From Smithella sp. (GTDB lineage: Bacteria; Desulfobacterota; Syntrophia; Syntrophales; Smithellaceae), in contig JAAZHX010000292.1 in the NCBI GenBank assembly GCA_012510495.1, positions 1 through 64,000 of the forward strand: a stretch of DNA of 64,000 bases. The letters are read 5' to 3'. Position numbers and translations under genes: made by a program. Shown one piece after another: positions 8,121 through 17,586 of this stretch; position 1 is the first letter of the stretch; each line of letters starts with the position of its first letter. The notes under the pieces are model-generated. The model was not told the DNA's origin, did no database searches, and saw only the letters and a program-made list of their open reading frames with translations.

Positions 8121-9542
8121 TCACGGGGGGTCCGTAAAGTTTCGCAGGGCATCCACCACAAAGCCAAACTCGTCTTCGGCCACCGTGCGCAGATCGATCA
8201 GGATTTCGTCTTCATCCACGCGGACAATGACGGGCACCGCCGCCCGGCGCAGCCCGTCTTCCATCCGGCTGGCGGGCATTTTGGCGGACTTCACCGCAAC
8301 GACGGCCGAGGGAATGTCCTCGGTCGGGAGCGATCCGCCGCCCGCCGCCGCCATGGAATCTTTCAGCTCATAAGTCAAACCGGCAAGACCGGCGCGCTTG
8401 AGCTTTCCCATCAGTTTGCGCGCCCGTTTTTTTACGTCGCCAAGCGGTTCCGTCAACGCCTTGAGCGAGCGTAGCGTCCTGGGGGCCTCCTCCGGCGCGA
8501 GATAGCGCATCAGGGTCGCCTCGAGGGCCGCCAGCGTGAATTTGTCGATGCGCAGCGCGCGGTTCAGCGGATTTTTCTTGATGCGCGCCACGATATCTTT
8601 TTTGCCGACAATGATGCCCGCCTGCGGTCCGCCCAGGAGCTTGTCGCCGCTGAAGGTCACCACATCGACGCCCGAGCCCAGCACTTCGCGCACGGTCGGT
8701 TCATGCTGCAGCCCGAATGCCGCAAGGTCCGCCAGACAGCCGCTGCCGAGGTCATCAAAAACAGGAATCCCATGGCGCCTGCCCAGCGCCACCAGGGGCG
8801 GAAGTTCCGCTTCCTCGGTAAATCCGACAATCCTGTAATTGCTGGTGTGCACTTTCAGAATCACGCCAGTGTTCGGTCCGATGGCTTTTTCATAATCGGT
8901 AAGCCGCGTGCGGTTGGTGGTTCCCACCTCGCGCAGGATGGAATTGCTTTTGGTCATGACGTCCGGGATGCGGAACTCGCCGCCGATTTCGATGAGTTCC
9001 CCGCGCGAGACAATCGCTTCCTTATGCTCGGCCAGCGTATTGAGCGTGAGCAACACCGCGGCCGCGTTGTTGTTGACGATCAGGGCATCCTCCGCGCCGG
9101 TGAGCGTGCAGATCAGGCCCCTGACATGATCGTAGCGCAGGCCGCGTTCGCCGCGAATCAGATCAAATTCCAGGTTGGAGTAGCCGCGTCCGACTTCCAC
9201 GATGCGGTCCACGGCTTCGGGGCAAAGAGGCGCGCGCCCCAGATTGGTATGCAGGATAACGCCGGTGGCGTTGACCACGCGCTTCAATTTGAAGCGATGC
9301 AAACCGGCGACGATCTCCTCCACGCTGCAGGCGGCCGACGCCGCATCGGGAGACACAGACGGCAGGGCTTTGTCCGCCGCGGACAGAATTTTATCGCGCA
9401 GCCCCCCAACGACCTGACGGCAGGCTTCCCGGACAATGTCCTTCGACGCTTTTGCATAAATTCCGTTTTTTTCCAAAAGCCCGATCACGTCGTCAATTTT
9501 CGGAAGACCCTTGAGCAAGACTTTTCTTTTGTCGTCCATCAT
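8121..9542 (-). CDS. selA: L-seryl-tRNA(Sec) selenium transferase
   Basis: A 473-residue PLP enzyme that converts seryl-tRNA(Sec) to selenocysteinyl-tRNA(Sec) with selenophosphate. The N-terminal tRNA-binding domain occupies residues about 1-80. The PLP domain contains NATGVILHTNLGRAPL (about 91-106), GEFRIPDVM and the Schiff-base lysine Lys301 in TFSGDKLLGGPQ. Full length for SelA (E. coli 463). Two ATGs (9542, 9539) are possible and I used the first. It follows the radical SAM gene on the same strand with 87 bases between. selB, selC and selD are not visible in the window, nor is a clear selenoprotein, but SelA implies that the organism decodes UGA as Sec. Confidence 0.96.
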   Translation of the reverse strand: MMDDKRKVLLKGLPKIDDVIGLLEKNGIYAKASKDIVREACRQVVGGLRDKILSAADKALPSVSPDAASAACSVEEIVAGLHRFKLKRVVNATGVILHTNLGRAPLCPEAVDRIVEVGRGYSNLEFDLIRGERGLRYDHVRGLICTLTGAEDALIVNNNAAAVLLTLNTLAEHKEAIVSRGELIEIGGEFRIPDVMTKSNSILREVGTTNRTRLTDYEKAIGPNTGVILKVHTSNYRIVGFTEEAELPPLVALGRRHGIPVFDDLGSGCLADLAAFGLQHEPTVREVLGSGVDVVTFSGDKLLGGPQAGIIVGKKDIVARIKKNPLNRALRIDKFTLAALEATLMRYLAPEEAPRTLRSLKALTEPLGDVKKRARKLMGKLKRAGLAGLTYELKDSMAAAGGGSLPTEDIPSAVVAVKSAKMPASRMEDGLRRAAVPVIVRVDEDEILIDLRTVAEDEFGFVVDALRNFTDPP

Positions 9543-9629
9543 AACCTCTCCTGATGCCGCTTTTGCGGGTAGCGGCTTCCCTGCCCTGATTCTCCCGTCG
9601 CCGGAGGGGTCTCGCGAGGCGGCGTGGAG

Positions 9630-10904
9630 TTACTCAACCGTTCTTTCCTCCAGCCCGGCCTCCCGACGGCAGTGGTCACGGAAATTATTCACCGCGATGA
9701 AGAATTCCCGCATCATGACCACCCATAAATAGCGTCCGCGGGGCGTCAGATACAAATGGGGTGAAAAGTAGCGAAACGATCCGGCCAGGACAAAAGCGGC
9801 CATTTCCTTCCACAAGGTTTTAAAGAACCGTCCGCCATATTTTTTCTCCAGCTCCCCGACATTCATCCTCGTGCTGAAGAGCTTCATCAGGAAGTCGTAG
9901 CGCATCCGGTCGGGCAGATCGAATTGGCGCGAGGCCTGAAGCGGCAGGCGGTCCTGCGTCAGCTCCCTGATATAGCGTTCAATATCGAACGTGTTGGCGT
10001 AGCACACGCCCTGCAGGTAACCGATGGCGCCGCTCCCCAATCCCGCGTATTCGTCAAAATCGACGACGTATTCATCGATGAGCGATGAAGCGGCCTTCTT
10101 CCGTGAAAAACACCAGGCCGATGAGGAATCGTACTGCGACGCCAGCCGCCGACGGATCAGGTTGAAAAACGATTTTTCACGCCGGAAGTTGACCTCACCC
10201 ATTGTCTTTTGCATCAGACGCCGGGTAAGCGTAGAAACCATCAAAGGGTAAAAAGTGATCTGCTGCATTCCCAGCTTCAGCAAAATTGCCAGATCAGCCT
10301 CCAGCATGGGGGCGGTCTGTTCGGGAAAATTGAAGATCATGTCGGCGTTGAGCGTGTCAAACGCCCCTTGAGCGCCGCCAAGACGCGAGGCGATATCTTC
10401 TCCCGATCCGTATTTGTCATACCGCGCTATTTTCCTGAGCAGGCCGTCATCGAAGGTCTGAACACCCACGGAAAGCCGGTTGACCCCTGCCTGCACAAGA
10501 GCGGCAATGTTGGCGTCCGTCAGGTGATTCGGATTGGTTTCCACCGAAACGGATTCGACGGGAAACAGCTCCCGGGCAACCTGCAGCGTTCCCACCAGTT
10601 CGTCCATCAGAACCGTGGGCGTTCCGCCGCCTACATAAAGACCGGAAAACCGGTAGCCCAGAAGGCGGTAAAGGGCCATCTCGCGGCGCAGGGCCGCATG
10701 ATAGCTCCGGGCAAGAGGTTCATTCAGGCGAATGCGGTGAAAGGAGCAGTAGGGACAAAGTTCTTCGCAAAAAGGAATATGAATGTAGAGCAAACGCGGC
10801 TGGTCATCGGCGCAGGCAGGCAGCTCGGGCGTCGGGCCGTCTTGAAAATTCAGAGCGCGGGCAAACTGTTTTTTTGACGTATGGGCAACGATGGAAGAAA
10901 TCAC
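9630..10904 (-). CDS. HemN/HemW-like radical SAM protein (coproporphyrinogen oxidase family)
   Basis: A 424-residue radical SAM protein. The 4Fe-4S cluster motif is Cys46-x3-Cys50-x2-Cys53 in IPFCEELCPYCSF, followed by the family motifs YVGGGTPT and VETNPNHL and, later, RLSVGVQTFDD. The C-terminal third carries the HemN_C-type winged-helix region (SRQFDLPDRMRYDFLMKLFS and onward). This matches the anaerobic coproporphyrinogen III oxidase-like family, which includes true HemN, the heme chaperone HemW and heme-degrading relatives. I cannot tell which reaction applies. It lies upstream of selA and is divergent from the def-gcv operon. Confidence 0.85.
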   Translation of the reverse strand: MISSIVAHTSKKQFARALNFQDGPTPELPACADDQPRLLYIHIPFCEELCPYCSFHRIRLNEPLARSYHAALRREMALYRLLGYRFSGLYVGGGTPTVLMDELVGTLQVARELFPVESVSVETNPNHLTDANIAALVQAGVNRLSVGVQTFDDGLLRKIARYDKYGSGEDIASRLGGAQGAFDTLNADMIFNFPEQTAPMLEADLAILLKLGMQQITFYPLMVSTLTRRLMQKTMGEVNFRREKSFFNLIRRRLASQYDSSSAWCFSRKKAASSLIDEYVVDFDEYAGLGSGAIGYLQGVCYANTFDIERYIRELTQDRLPLQASRQFDLPDRMRYDFLMKLFSTRMNVGELEKKYGGRFFKTLWKEMAAFVLAGSFRYFSPHLYLTPRGRYLWVVMMREFFIAVNNFRDHCRREAGLEERTVE

Positions 10905-10984
10905 AACGCAAGGTCTTTCGCTGTATTAAAATTAATCTTTGTCTGTTTAACAAAAGATGGAACAAATTTGCAAGCTGCGTTTAC

Positions 10985-11012
10985 TTGAAATAACGATTAA
11001 TCGGTGTTATAG
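10985..11012 (+). promoter_or_regulatory. Sigma-70-type promoter for def-gcv-lipA
   Basis: TTGAAA at 10985-10990 and TTATAG at 11007-11012 are separated by 16 bases, in an AT-rich stretch 33 bases before the def start. It is the only good hexamer pair in the divergent region and faces the glycine-cleavage operon. I see no glycine riboswitch between it and the operon. Confidence 0.55.
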
Positions 11013-11044
11013 GTCATGGAAATTCAGCGAACCGGTGCAAAAAG

Positions 11045-11602
11045 ATGGTCTCGAAAAGAGTCTTAACCCTTTGGAATGATGATGGTATCAATGAGGCGGA
11101 TACCTCCGTTCTGCGGAAAAAGGCGCAGGAGATGAAAACACCGCTGGACAAGGAGGAAAAAGCCGAAATCAAGGCGCTGATCGACTCCTTTACCTGCCGG
11201 GATGACGCCTCGGGGCTGGCCGGTCCGCAAATCGGCATCAATAAAAGAATCGTCATCTTCCGCAACAAAGCAGACAGCGACCGGAAGAAAAAAATAACGC
11301 CGGAGGATTACGACGTTCTGGTCAATCCGCGCATTACGCAGGCGCGCGGTGAGAAAGTGACGGCGGCCGAAGGGTGCCTCTCCTGCCCGGACATTCAAAT
11401 CGATATCGAACGGTTCCCCGAAATCAAAGTCCGCGCCTTAAACGAAAAAGGCGAAAAAATCAGCAAACGCTACCTGGACTGGACCGCACGGGTGGTGCAG
11501 CATGAAATCGATCATCTGGACGGCAAACTCATAGTGGATTATGAGGGAACCCTCTACTACCCGAAAAACAAACAGGTCTTGATAGATAAGCTTTTTAAAT
11601 AA
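11045..11602 (+). CDS. def: Peptide deformylase
   Basis: A 185-residue metal-dependent deformylase that removes the formyl group from nascent N-terminal Met. All three family motifs are present in slightly variant form: GLAGPQIG (residues 57-64; usual GxGxAAxQ), EGCLSCPD (109-116; metal ligand Cys111) and QHEIDHLDG (152-160; ligands His153 and His157, catalytic Glu154). So it is expected to be active. The N-terminus (residues 1-50) is longer and more charged than in E. coli Def. There is no strong ribosome site before the ATG. It opens the glycine-cleavage operon, 36 bases before gcvT, rather than pairing with fmt as is usual. Confidence 0.9.
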   Translation: MVSKRVLTLWNDDGINEADTSVLRKKAQEMKTPLDKEEKAEIKALIDSFTCRDDASGLAGPQIGINKRIVIFRNKADSDRKKKITPEDYDVLVNPRITQARGEKVTAAEGCLSCPDIQIDIERFPEIKVRALNEKGEKISKRYLDWTARVVQHEIDHLDGKLIVDYEGTLYYPKNKQVLIDKLFK

Positions 11603-11638
11603 TACCGTTTAAAAGCAATATCGACGCGGAGCGCTTTC

Positions 11639-12730
11639 ATGAAAACAACGCCTTTATACGACAGGCATGTCGCCCGAAACGCCAAAATGATCGACTTCGG
11701 CGGCTGGGCCATGCCGGTGCAATACACAAGCGTCATCGAAGAACACCGCACGACCCGCGCCAGGGCTTCTGTGTTTGACATCTGCCACATGGGGGAAATC
11801 GAAGTGAAAGGACCGCAGGCGTTGGATCTGCTGCAATTTTCCCTGACGCGTGACCTGGCGGGGCAAAAAACCGGACAGATCAAACTCTCCGCCCTGCTCA
11901 ATGATCGGGGCGGCATCATTGACGACCTGACTGTGTACAAGATGGACCGGGATGTCTATATGCTGGTGACCAACGCCTCGACGCGCGAATCCGATTTTCA
12001 GCGGGTCCGTTCCATCCTGGAGGAAAAAAAGTTCGACGCCTCGCTGTCCGATGTGAGCGATAAAACCGGCAAACTGGATTTGCAGGGGCCTCTTTCGGAA
12101 GCAATTTTGCAGACCCTGACTCCGGACGATTTGAAAACCCTTCGCTTCTACTGGTTTATCACGTCGCAGGTGGCGGGGATTCCGGCCGTCATTTCCCGCA
12201 GCGGCTACACCGGCGAGGACGGCTTCGAAATTTACGCCGCCGCCGATCAAATCGGCGCTCTCTGGGACAACCTGATGGACGCAGGGGCCAAAGCCGGTAT
12301 AAAACCGGCCGGACTGGGAGCGCGCGACACGCTGCGCCTGGAATGCGGCATGATGCTCAACGGTCAGGATATTACCGAAGAGATCTGCCCGCTGGAGATC
12401 CCCTACGCCTGGCTGCTGGACTGGAACAAGGATTTTGCCGGGAAACCGGCCCTTGCCGCCATCCGGGAAAAAGGCATCCGCAAAAAGCTGGCCGGCTTCG
12501 AGATGACCGGGCGCGGCATCGCGCGGCACGGCTACCCGGTTACAAAAGACGGCAGGGAAATCGGCCATGTCACTTCCGGCACGTTTTCCCCGACCCTCAA
12601 CAAGGCGATCGGCCTCGCGTTTATCGATGCCGAAAACACCGCGCCGGACACGGAAATCGCCATCGGCATCCGTGATGCCGCAAGTGGAGCAAAAATCGTC
12701 CGGCTTCCCTTCTACAAAAAACAAAAATAA
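11639..12730 (+). CDS. gcvT: Glycine cleavage system T protein (aminomethyltransferase)
   Basis: A 363-residue tetrahydrofolate-dependent aminomethyltransferase. It takes the aminomethyl group from lipoyl-GcvH and releases ammonia and methylene-THF. Family segments include TPLYDRHVARNAKMIDFGGWAMP at the N-terminus, the folate-site region around SRSGYTGEDGFEIY (about 185-198), GARDTLRLECGMMLNGQDI and the C-terminal HVTSGTFSPTLNKAIGLAF. Full length (E. coli 364). Second gene of the operon, with gcvH 19 bases downstream. Confidence 0.96.
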   Translation: MKTTPLYDRHVARNAKMIDFGGWAMPVQYTSVIEEHRTTRARASVFDICHMGEIEVKGPQALDLLQFSLTRDLAGQKTGQIKLSALLNDRGGIIDDLTVYKMDRDVYMLVTNASTRESDFQRVRSILEEKKFDASLSDVSDKTGKLDLQGPLSEAILQTLTPDDLKTLRFYWFITSQVAGIPAVISRSGYTGEDGFEIYAAADQIGALWDNLMDAGAKAGIKPAGLGARDTLRLECGMMLNGQDITEEICPLEIPYAWLLDWNKDFAGKPALAAIREKGIRKKLAGFEMTGRGIARHGYPVTKDGREIGHVTSGTFSPTLNKAIGLAFIDAENTAPDTEIAIGIRDAASGAKIVRLPFYKKQK

Positions 12731-12749
12731 ACCCTTAAGGAGACCCGGT

Positions 12750-13148
12750 ATGTCCAAACCAAATCCCACCGACAGATTGTATTCGAAAGATCATGAATGG
12801 ATTCTGGACCGGGGCGACGGCACGGCTTCCGTCGGCATCACCGATTACGCCCAGGAAATGCTGACGGATATCGTGTTCGTGGAGCTGCCCCCGATCGGCA
12901 AAAAAGTCGCGGCCGGAGAGCCGCTGGCGGTGGTGGAATCCGTCAAATCCGTATCCGACATTTACGCGCCGGCGGGCGGCGAGGTCATCGCCGTCAACAA
13001 AGCCCTCGAAGACACGCCGGAGCTTGTCAACCGGGACGCCTTCGGCGAAGGATGGATCGCCCAACTGAAACTCGCCGACGCGCAGGAGCTGAAAACCCTG
13101 CTGGACGCGGCCGCCTATGACGCTTTGATTTTGGAGGAGAAACACTAA
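12750..13148 (+). CDS. gcvH: Glycine cleavage system H protein
   Basis: A 132-residue lipoyl carrier that shuttles the aminomethyl and reduced lipoyl intermediates between the P, T and L proteins. The lipoylation lysine is Lys66 in VVESVKSVSDIYAPAGGEV. The start at 12750 is set by AAGGAGA 6-12 bases upstream and by the family N-terminus (SKDHEW near residue 12). The same frame is open further upstream inside gcvT, but that has no meaning. LipA, which makes its cofactor, is the last gene of this operon. Confidence 0.97.
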   Translation: MSKPNPTDRLYSKDHEWILDRGDGTASVGITDYAQEMLTDIVFVELPPIGKKVAAGEPLAVVESVKSVSDIYAPAGGEVIAVNKALEDTPELVNRDAFGEGWIAQLKLADAQELKTLLDAAAYDALILEEKH

Positions 13149-13152
13149 ATCC

Positions 13153-14484
13153 ATGGATTACTGCCCCCACACTCCCGAAGACATCGCGCAGATGCAGACG
13201 GTAATCGGCATCGGCGGCATCGAAGAGCTGTTTGCCGATATCCCGCAAAAATTTCGGCTGCGAGAGATTCCCGGCATGCCGGCCGCGCTCTTCGAGCAGG
13301 AAATATGGGAGCGGATGCGGGCGCAGAGCGAAAAAAACCGGACGCCGCGCGCAACGCTTACCGGCGCCGGCGCTTATCACCACTTCATTCCGGCGGTCGT
13401 GAATCACATCGTCGGACGCGCCGAATTTTATACCGCTTACACGCCTTACCAGGCGGAAATCAGCCAGGGCATCCTGCAGGCCATTTACGAATACCAAACC
13501 ATGATCGCGCATCTCACCGGAACGGAAATCGCCAACGCCTCCATGTATGACGGCGCTTCGGCCATGGCGGAAGCGGCCGTGCTGTGCATCCGGATGTCCA
13601 ACCGATCGAAAATCGCCGTGGCGCGGTCCGTTCATCCCCAGTACCGGCGGGTTTTGCAAACCTACCTGTGGGCCAACGGCTGTGCGCTGACCGAAATTCC
13701 CTGGCTGCCCGCGGGCCAGATCGATCCGGCGGCGCTTTCAGCCGCGCTGGACAAAGAAACGGCGGCTGTCATCGTGCAAAGCCCGAATTTCTTCGGCTGC
13801 ATCGAAGATATCGCGCCTCTGGCCGACGCAGCCCACCAACAGGGCGCGATGCTCATTGCCGGATTTACCGACGCTACCAGCCTGGGCATCCTAAAGCCCG
13901 CGGGCGAAAGCGGAGCGGATTTCGTCGTGGGCGAGGGACAGAGCTTCGGCAACCCGCTTAGTTACGGCGGCCCGTATCTGGGGATTTTCGCGGCGCGTGA
14001 AAAATATCTGCGGCGGATTCCCGGCCGGCTCGCCGGCGCAACAGTGGACCAAAACGGCCGGCGCGGATTCGTCCTGACGCTGCAAACCCGCGAACAGCAC
14101 ATCCGCCGGGAAAAAGCGACGTCCAACATCTGCTCCAACGAGGCGCTCTGCGCGCTGGCGGCGGGGGTTTATCTGGCCGCGTTGGGCAAAAACCTGGGCA
14201 AACTGGCCGCGCTCAACATCCACAAAACGCAGTATCTGAAAAGCAAACTCCTGCAACTGGAAGGCTGGCGGGAAATCTTTTCCGCGCCGGTTTACAACGA
14301 ATTCGCGCTTGCCTGTCCCGACGCAGGCGCCGTCAACAAAAAGCTGCGGGAAGAAGGCATTGTCGGCGGTTACGAACTGTCGGGGGACTATCCGGAACTG
14401 GGCCAGGCGCTGCTCTTTTGCGCGACGGAAATGCTGACTAAAAATGACATAAACCGCGTGGCGGAAATTCTGAGGAATGCATAA
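13153..14484 (+). CDS. gcvPA: Glycine dehydrogenase (decarboxylating) subunit 1
   Basis: A 443-residue N-terminal-half subunit of the two-subunit P protein found in many anaerobes, archaea and Firmicutes; E. coli has a single fused chain. Typical segments: the start YCPHTPEDIAQM, GAGAYHHFIPAVV near residue 73, YTPYQAEISQG near 95 and FVVGEGQSFGNPLSYGGPY near 255. This half shapes the active site but does not carry the PLP lysine, which is on subunit 2. It begins 4 bases after gcvH. A 104-base gap separates it from gcvPB. Confidence 0.96.
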   Translation: MDYCPHTPEDIAQMQTVIGIGGIEELFADIPQKFRLREIPGMPAALFEQEIWERMRAQSEKNRTPRATLTGAGAYHHFIPAVVNHIVGRAEFYTAYTPYQAEISQGILQAIYEYQTMIAHLTGTEIANASMYDGASAMAEAAVLCIRMSNRSKIAVARSVHPQYRRVLQTYLWANGCALTEIPWLPAGQIDPAALSAALDKETAAVIVQSPNFFGCIEDIAPLADAAHQQGAMLIAGFTDATSLGILKPAGESGADFVVGEGQSFGNPLSYGGPYLGIFAAREKYLRRIPGRLAGATVDQNGRRGFVLTLQTREQHIRREKATSNICSNEALCALAAGVYLAALGKNLGKLAALNIHKTQYLKSKLLQLEGWREIFSAPVYNEFALACPDAGAVNKKLREEGIVGGYELSGDYPELGQALLFCATEMLTKNDINRVAEILRNA

Positions 14485-14588
14485 AACAACCGATTACGTA
14501 GTGCGGACATTCACTTTCGCTTAAACAACGCACAGCTAATAACCTAAAAGTCACGAGCGCTACGTACACATTGGCCAGGGGAATATCG

Positions 14589-16043
14589 ATGGAACTTCTT
14601 TTTGAAATCAGCAAACCCGGACGTTCGGGCGTACAGATTCCCGCAAGCGACGTGCCGGCCGTCAACATCGGGGAGGCCATCGGCGCAAAATACCTTCGCG
14701 GCGACCTGGACCTGCCGGAAGTGGCGGAAATCGATCTGGTGCGGCATTACACCAATTTATCGCGGCGGAACTTCGGCGTCGATCTCGGTTTTTATCCGCT
14801 GGGTTCCTGCACCATGAAATACAACCCCAAAATCAACGAAAATATCGCGGCCCTGCCCGGCTTTACCGGCCTGCACCCGCTCGCGCCGGAGGTTTTCTCC
14901 CAGGGAAATCTGGAACTGATGTACGACATGCAAAAACTGTTGAGTTCCCTCTTCGGCATGGCGGACTTCACGCTGCAACCGGCGGCCGGCGCGCACGGCG
15001 AACTGACCGGCGTCATGATGATCAAAAAGTATTTTGAAAAGCTGGGCCACAAGCGCCGCCAGATTCTCATTCCCGATGCGGCGCATGGGACCAATCCCGC
15101 CTCCGGCGCGCTTTGCGGGTTCGAAACGGTCACGCTACGCTCCAGCGCGGAAGGAGGCGTTGACCTTGCGCATCTGGAATCTCTGATGACGGAAGAGGTC
15201 GCCGCGCTGATGCTCACCAACCCCAACACGCTGGGCCTGTTTGAACGCAATATCGAAAAAGTGGCAACCATCGTCCACGGCAGGGGCGGCCTGCTTTACG
15301 GCGACGGCGCGAACGCCAACGCCTACCTGGGCAAAACGAGGCCCGGCGATCTGGGCTTTGACGTCATCCAGTTGAACCTGCACAAAACCTTTTCCACGCC
15401 GCACGGCGGCGGCGGCCCGGGCAGCGGCCCGGTGGGCGTGGGAAAAATACTGGTCGATTTCCTGCCCGTGCCCCGCGTGGTGAAAAACGGCGCGGCATAC
15501 AGCCTGTCGGAAGATTTTCCCGATACCATCGGCCGCGTCCGCGCCTTTTACGGAAACTTCAGCGTCATCGTTAAAGCCTGCGCCTACATCCGCTCGCTGG
15601 GCGCCCAAGGCCTCCGGCGCGCGACGGAAATGGCCGTGCTCAACGCGAACTATATCCAGGAAAGACTCAAAGAGCATTTCGACCTTCCCTATGACCGGAT
15701 CTGCATGCACGAGTGCGTCTTTTCCGGAAGCCGCCGGGCGGCCGAAACCGGCGTGCACACCACCGACGTCGCCAAGCGGCTGATCGATTTCGGCTATCAC
15801 CCGCCCACCATCTATTTCCCGCTCATCGTGCCGGAAGCTATCATGATCGAACCAACGGAAACAGAAAGCAAAGAAACGCTCGACGCCTTCTGTGACGCCA
15901 TGATCGCCATTGCAAAAGAGGCCAAAGACAACCCGCAGCGAGTCAAGGACGCGCCGCTTTCCACGCCGGTCGGCCGCTTGGACGAAGTTATGGCTGCCCG
16001 AAAACCGGATGTCTGCTGGAAAAAGACGGGTAATGGGCGATAG
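14589..16043 (+). CDS. gcvPB: Glycine dehydrogenase (decarboxylating) subunit 2
   Basis: A 484-residue catalytic subunit of the P protein. It decarboxylates glycine on PLP and loads the aminomethyl group on GcvH. The PLP lysine is Lys266 in [34 protein letters not shown] (about 70-83) and [13 protein letters not shown] are further family marks. I use the ATG at 14589, preceded by AGGGG at 8-base spacing, in preference to a TTG 18 bases upstream. The 104-base gap before it contains nothing I recognise, so this gene may rely on its own ribosome loading. Confidence 0.96.
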   Translation: MELLFEISKPGRSGVQIPASDVPAVNIGEAIGAKYLRGDLDLPEVAEIDLVRHYTNLSRRNFGVDLGFYPLGSCTMKYNPKINENIAALPGFTGLHPLAPEVFSQGNLELMYDMQKLLSSLFGMADFTLQPAAGAHGELTGVMMIKKYFEKLGHKRRQILIPDAAHGTNPASGALCGFETVTLRSSAEGGVDLAHLESLMTEEVAALMLTNPNTLGLFERNIEKVATIVHGRGGLLYGDGANANAYLGKTRPGDLGFDVIQLNLHKTFSTPHGGGGPGSGPVGVGKILVDFLPVPRVVKNGAAYSLSEDFPDTIGRVRAFYGNFSVIVKACAYIRSLGAQGLRRATEMAVLNANYIQERLKEHFDLPYDRICMHECVFSGSRRAAETGVHTTDVAKRLIDFGYHPPTIYFPLIVPEAIMIEPTETESKETLDAFCDAMIAIAKEAKDNPQRVKDAPLSTPVGRLDEVMAARKPDVCWKKTGNGR

Positions 16044-16069
16044 AGCCATGCTCTGGAAAGGCGCAAGGC

Positions 16070-16930
16070 ATGAGTGAACGGGCGCGGATTCTGCGTAAAC
16101 CGCCCTGGCTTAAGGTGCGGCCGCCTTATGACGATGCCTGCCGCCGGATTCGCTCGACGCTTTCCGGCCTGCAACTGCACACCGTCTGCCAGGAAGCGGC
16201 CTGTCCGAACATGGCGGAATGCTTCACCTGCGGCACGGCCGCCTTTTTGATTCTCGGAAATATCTGCACGCGCAACTGCCTCTACTGCAATGTCGCCCAC
16301 GGCCGGCCGCAAGCTCCGGACGAGCGGGAAACCGAACATTTGATCGCCGCCGTCAATAGGCTGGGGCTCAGTTACGTCGTCATCACGTCCGTCACACGGG
16401 ATGATTTGCAAGACGGAGGCGCGGGCGCGTTTGCCGATGCTATTTCCCGCCTGCGCGGAGAAATTCCGGAGTGCAAAATTGAAGTTTTAATTCCCGATTT
16501 CCAGGGCGATCCCGATGCGCTCGCACGCGTGATCGATGCGGCGCCGGATGTGATCAACCACAACCTGGAAGCTGCTGAAGCACTTTTCGGCAAGTTGCGC
16601 CCGCAGGGAAATTACCGACTCTCCCTGGAGATCCTTTCCCGCATAGCGGCGGCGGGTCTTGTTTCCAAGAGCGGTTTTATGGTGGGATTCGGCGAGCAAA
16701 AGAAAGACGTCCTGCGCCTGATGGACGATCTCGCCGCGGTTTCCTGCGCGCGCCTCACCATCGGACAGTATCAGCAGCCGACCCGGGAGCACTGGCCGGT
16801 CGCCAGATATTATACGCCCGACGAATTTGAAGAATTCAGGGAAATCGCCTATTCGAAAGGCTTCGAGCATGTGGAATCCGGTCCGCTGGTGCGCAGTTCT
16901 TACCACGCGGTCCGCGCCGTCTCCCGTTGA
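16070..16930 (+). CDS. lipA: Lipoyl synthase
   Basis: A 286-residue radical SAM enzyme that inserts two sulfurs into octanoyl-protein, here most likely octanoyl-GcvH. Both cluster motifs are intact: the auxiliary (sacrificial) cluster Cys40-x4-Cys45-x5-Cys51 and the radical SAM cluster Cys66-x3-Cys70-x2-Cys73. The C-terminal RSSYHA that ligates the auxiliary cluster is present. Its position at the end of the gcv operon, 26 bases after gcvPB, ties it to H-protein maturation. lipB or lplA is not seen in the window. Confidence 0.97.
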   Translation: MSERARILRKPPWLKVRPPYDDACRRIRSTLSGLQLHTVCQEAACPNMAECFTCGTAAFLILGNICTRNCLYCNVAHGRPQAPDERETEHLIAAVNRLGLSYVVITSVTRDDLQDGGAGAFADAISRLRGEIPECKIEVLIPDFQGDPDALARVIDAAPDVINHNLEAAEALFGKLRPQGNYRLSLEILSRIAAAGLVSKSGFMVGFGEQKKDVLRLMDDLAAVSCARLTIGQYQQPTREHWPVARYYTPDEFEEFREIAYSKGFEHVESGPLVRSSYHAVRAVSR

Positions 16931-17043
16931 TTGCCAGTCAGACGGAGCGTCATCCACCGGACAGCCCGCGCCCCTACCTCGTCCGGAACGGACGCCTGGC
17001 TGTTGCTTTTCAAGTCAGATTTTTGTGCGCGCATAGGTTTAAT

Positions 17044-17117
17044 TGGCTGGGGAACAAGGATTCGAACCTTGATTAACGGAGTCAGAGTCCGGCGTCCTAC
17101 CATTGAACGATTCCCCA
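17044..17117 (-). tRNA. tRNA-Gln, anticodon CTG
   Basis: The minus strand reads TGGGGAATCGTTCAATGGTA at the 5' end, an anticodon arm with loop CTCTGAC (anticodon CUG), the T-arm core GGTTCGAATCC, the closing strand TTCCCCA and an encoded 3' CCA. Total 74 bases. The acceptor stem pairs GGGGAA with TTCCCC. The outermost anticodon-stem pair is mismatched, which is tolerable. It stands alone between lipA (plus strand) and yhbY (minus strand). Confidence 0.93.
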
Positions 17118-17267
17118 TCAAGAGATGAACAGTGCCCGGACGGTTTTAAGCGGTGGCGCGCCTTTCGTCAGGCGCGTTGTATATAATGCGATTGATTTTT
17201 TATGTCAACCCATTTTCTTCGCCTTGCCGGCGGGCGGCCATCCGCCTGATCCGGCCGGCGCGGATTT

Positions 17268-17567
17268 TTACTTCACATGAACCTTTCTTTTTGCCGGATC
17301 GGAATTGGGCCGGTAGAGGATGGCGATATTACCAATGAGGCCGACCAGCTCGCTTTGCGTCGCCTGCGCGATTTGGGCGGAAATTTCTTTTTTGGCGTCT
17401 TTGCATTCGACGAATTTCACTTTGATCAGTTCATGATCGGCAAGCGCAAGCGTAACGGAGCCGATCAGGCCGTCCGTCACGCCTTTGGCGCCGACCATGA
17501 CCAGCGGCTTCAAGTGATGCGCCTGCGCGCGCAGATATTTTCGTTGTGATCCTTTGAGGGGTTCCAT
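17268..17567 (-). CDS. yhbY: YhbY-type CRM-domain RNA-binding protein
   Basis: A 99-residue single CRM-domain (CRS1_YhbY) protein. In E. coli, YhbY binds pre-50S ribosomal particles. The N-terminal SQRKYLRAQAHHLKPLVMVGAKGV contains the family's conserved L-P--V-G--GV pattern. The middle part, ALADHELIKVKFVECKDAKKE, and a GNIAILYRPN close also fit. The start at 17567 gives the usual length; a longer frame upstream overlaps the divergent DUF2007 gene and is not needed. The start codons of the two divergent genes are only 19 bases apart, so their promoters must overlap the coding regions or be shared. Confidence 0.88.
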   Translation of the reverse strand: MEPLKGSQRKYLRAQAHHLKPLVMVGAKGVTDGLIGSVTLALADHELIKVKFVECKDAKKEISAQIAQATQSELVGLIGNIAILYRPNSDPAKRKVHVK

Positions 17568-17586
17568 AAAAATCCTTTCCCGTGTT

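Noticed and set aside
11013..11045. Glycine riboswitch before the gcv operon
   Set aside because: The leader is only about 30 bases long, too short for the aptamer, and none of its conserved segments is visible.
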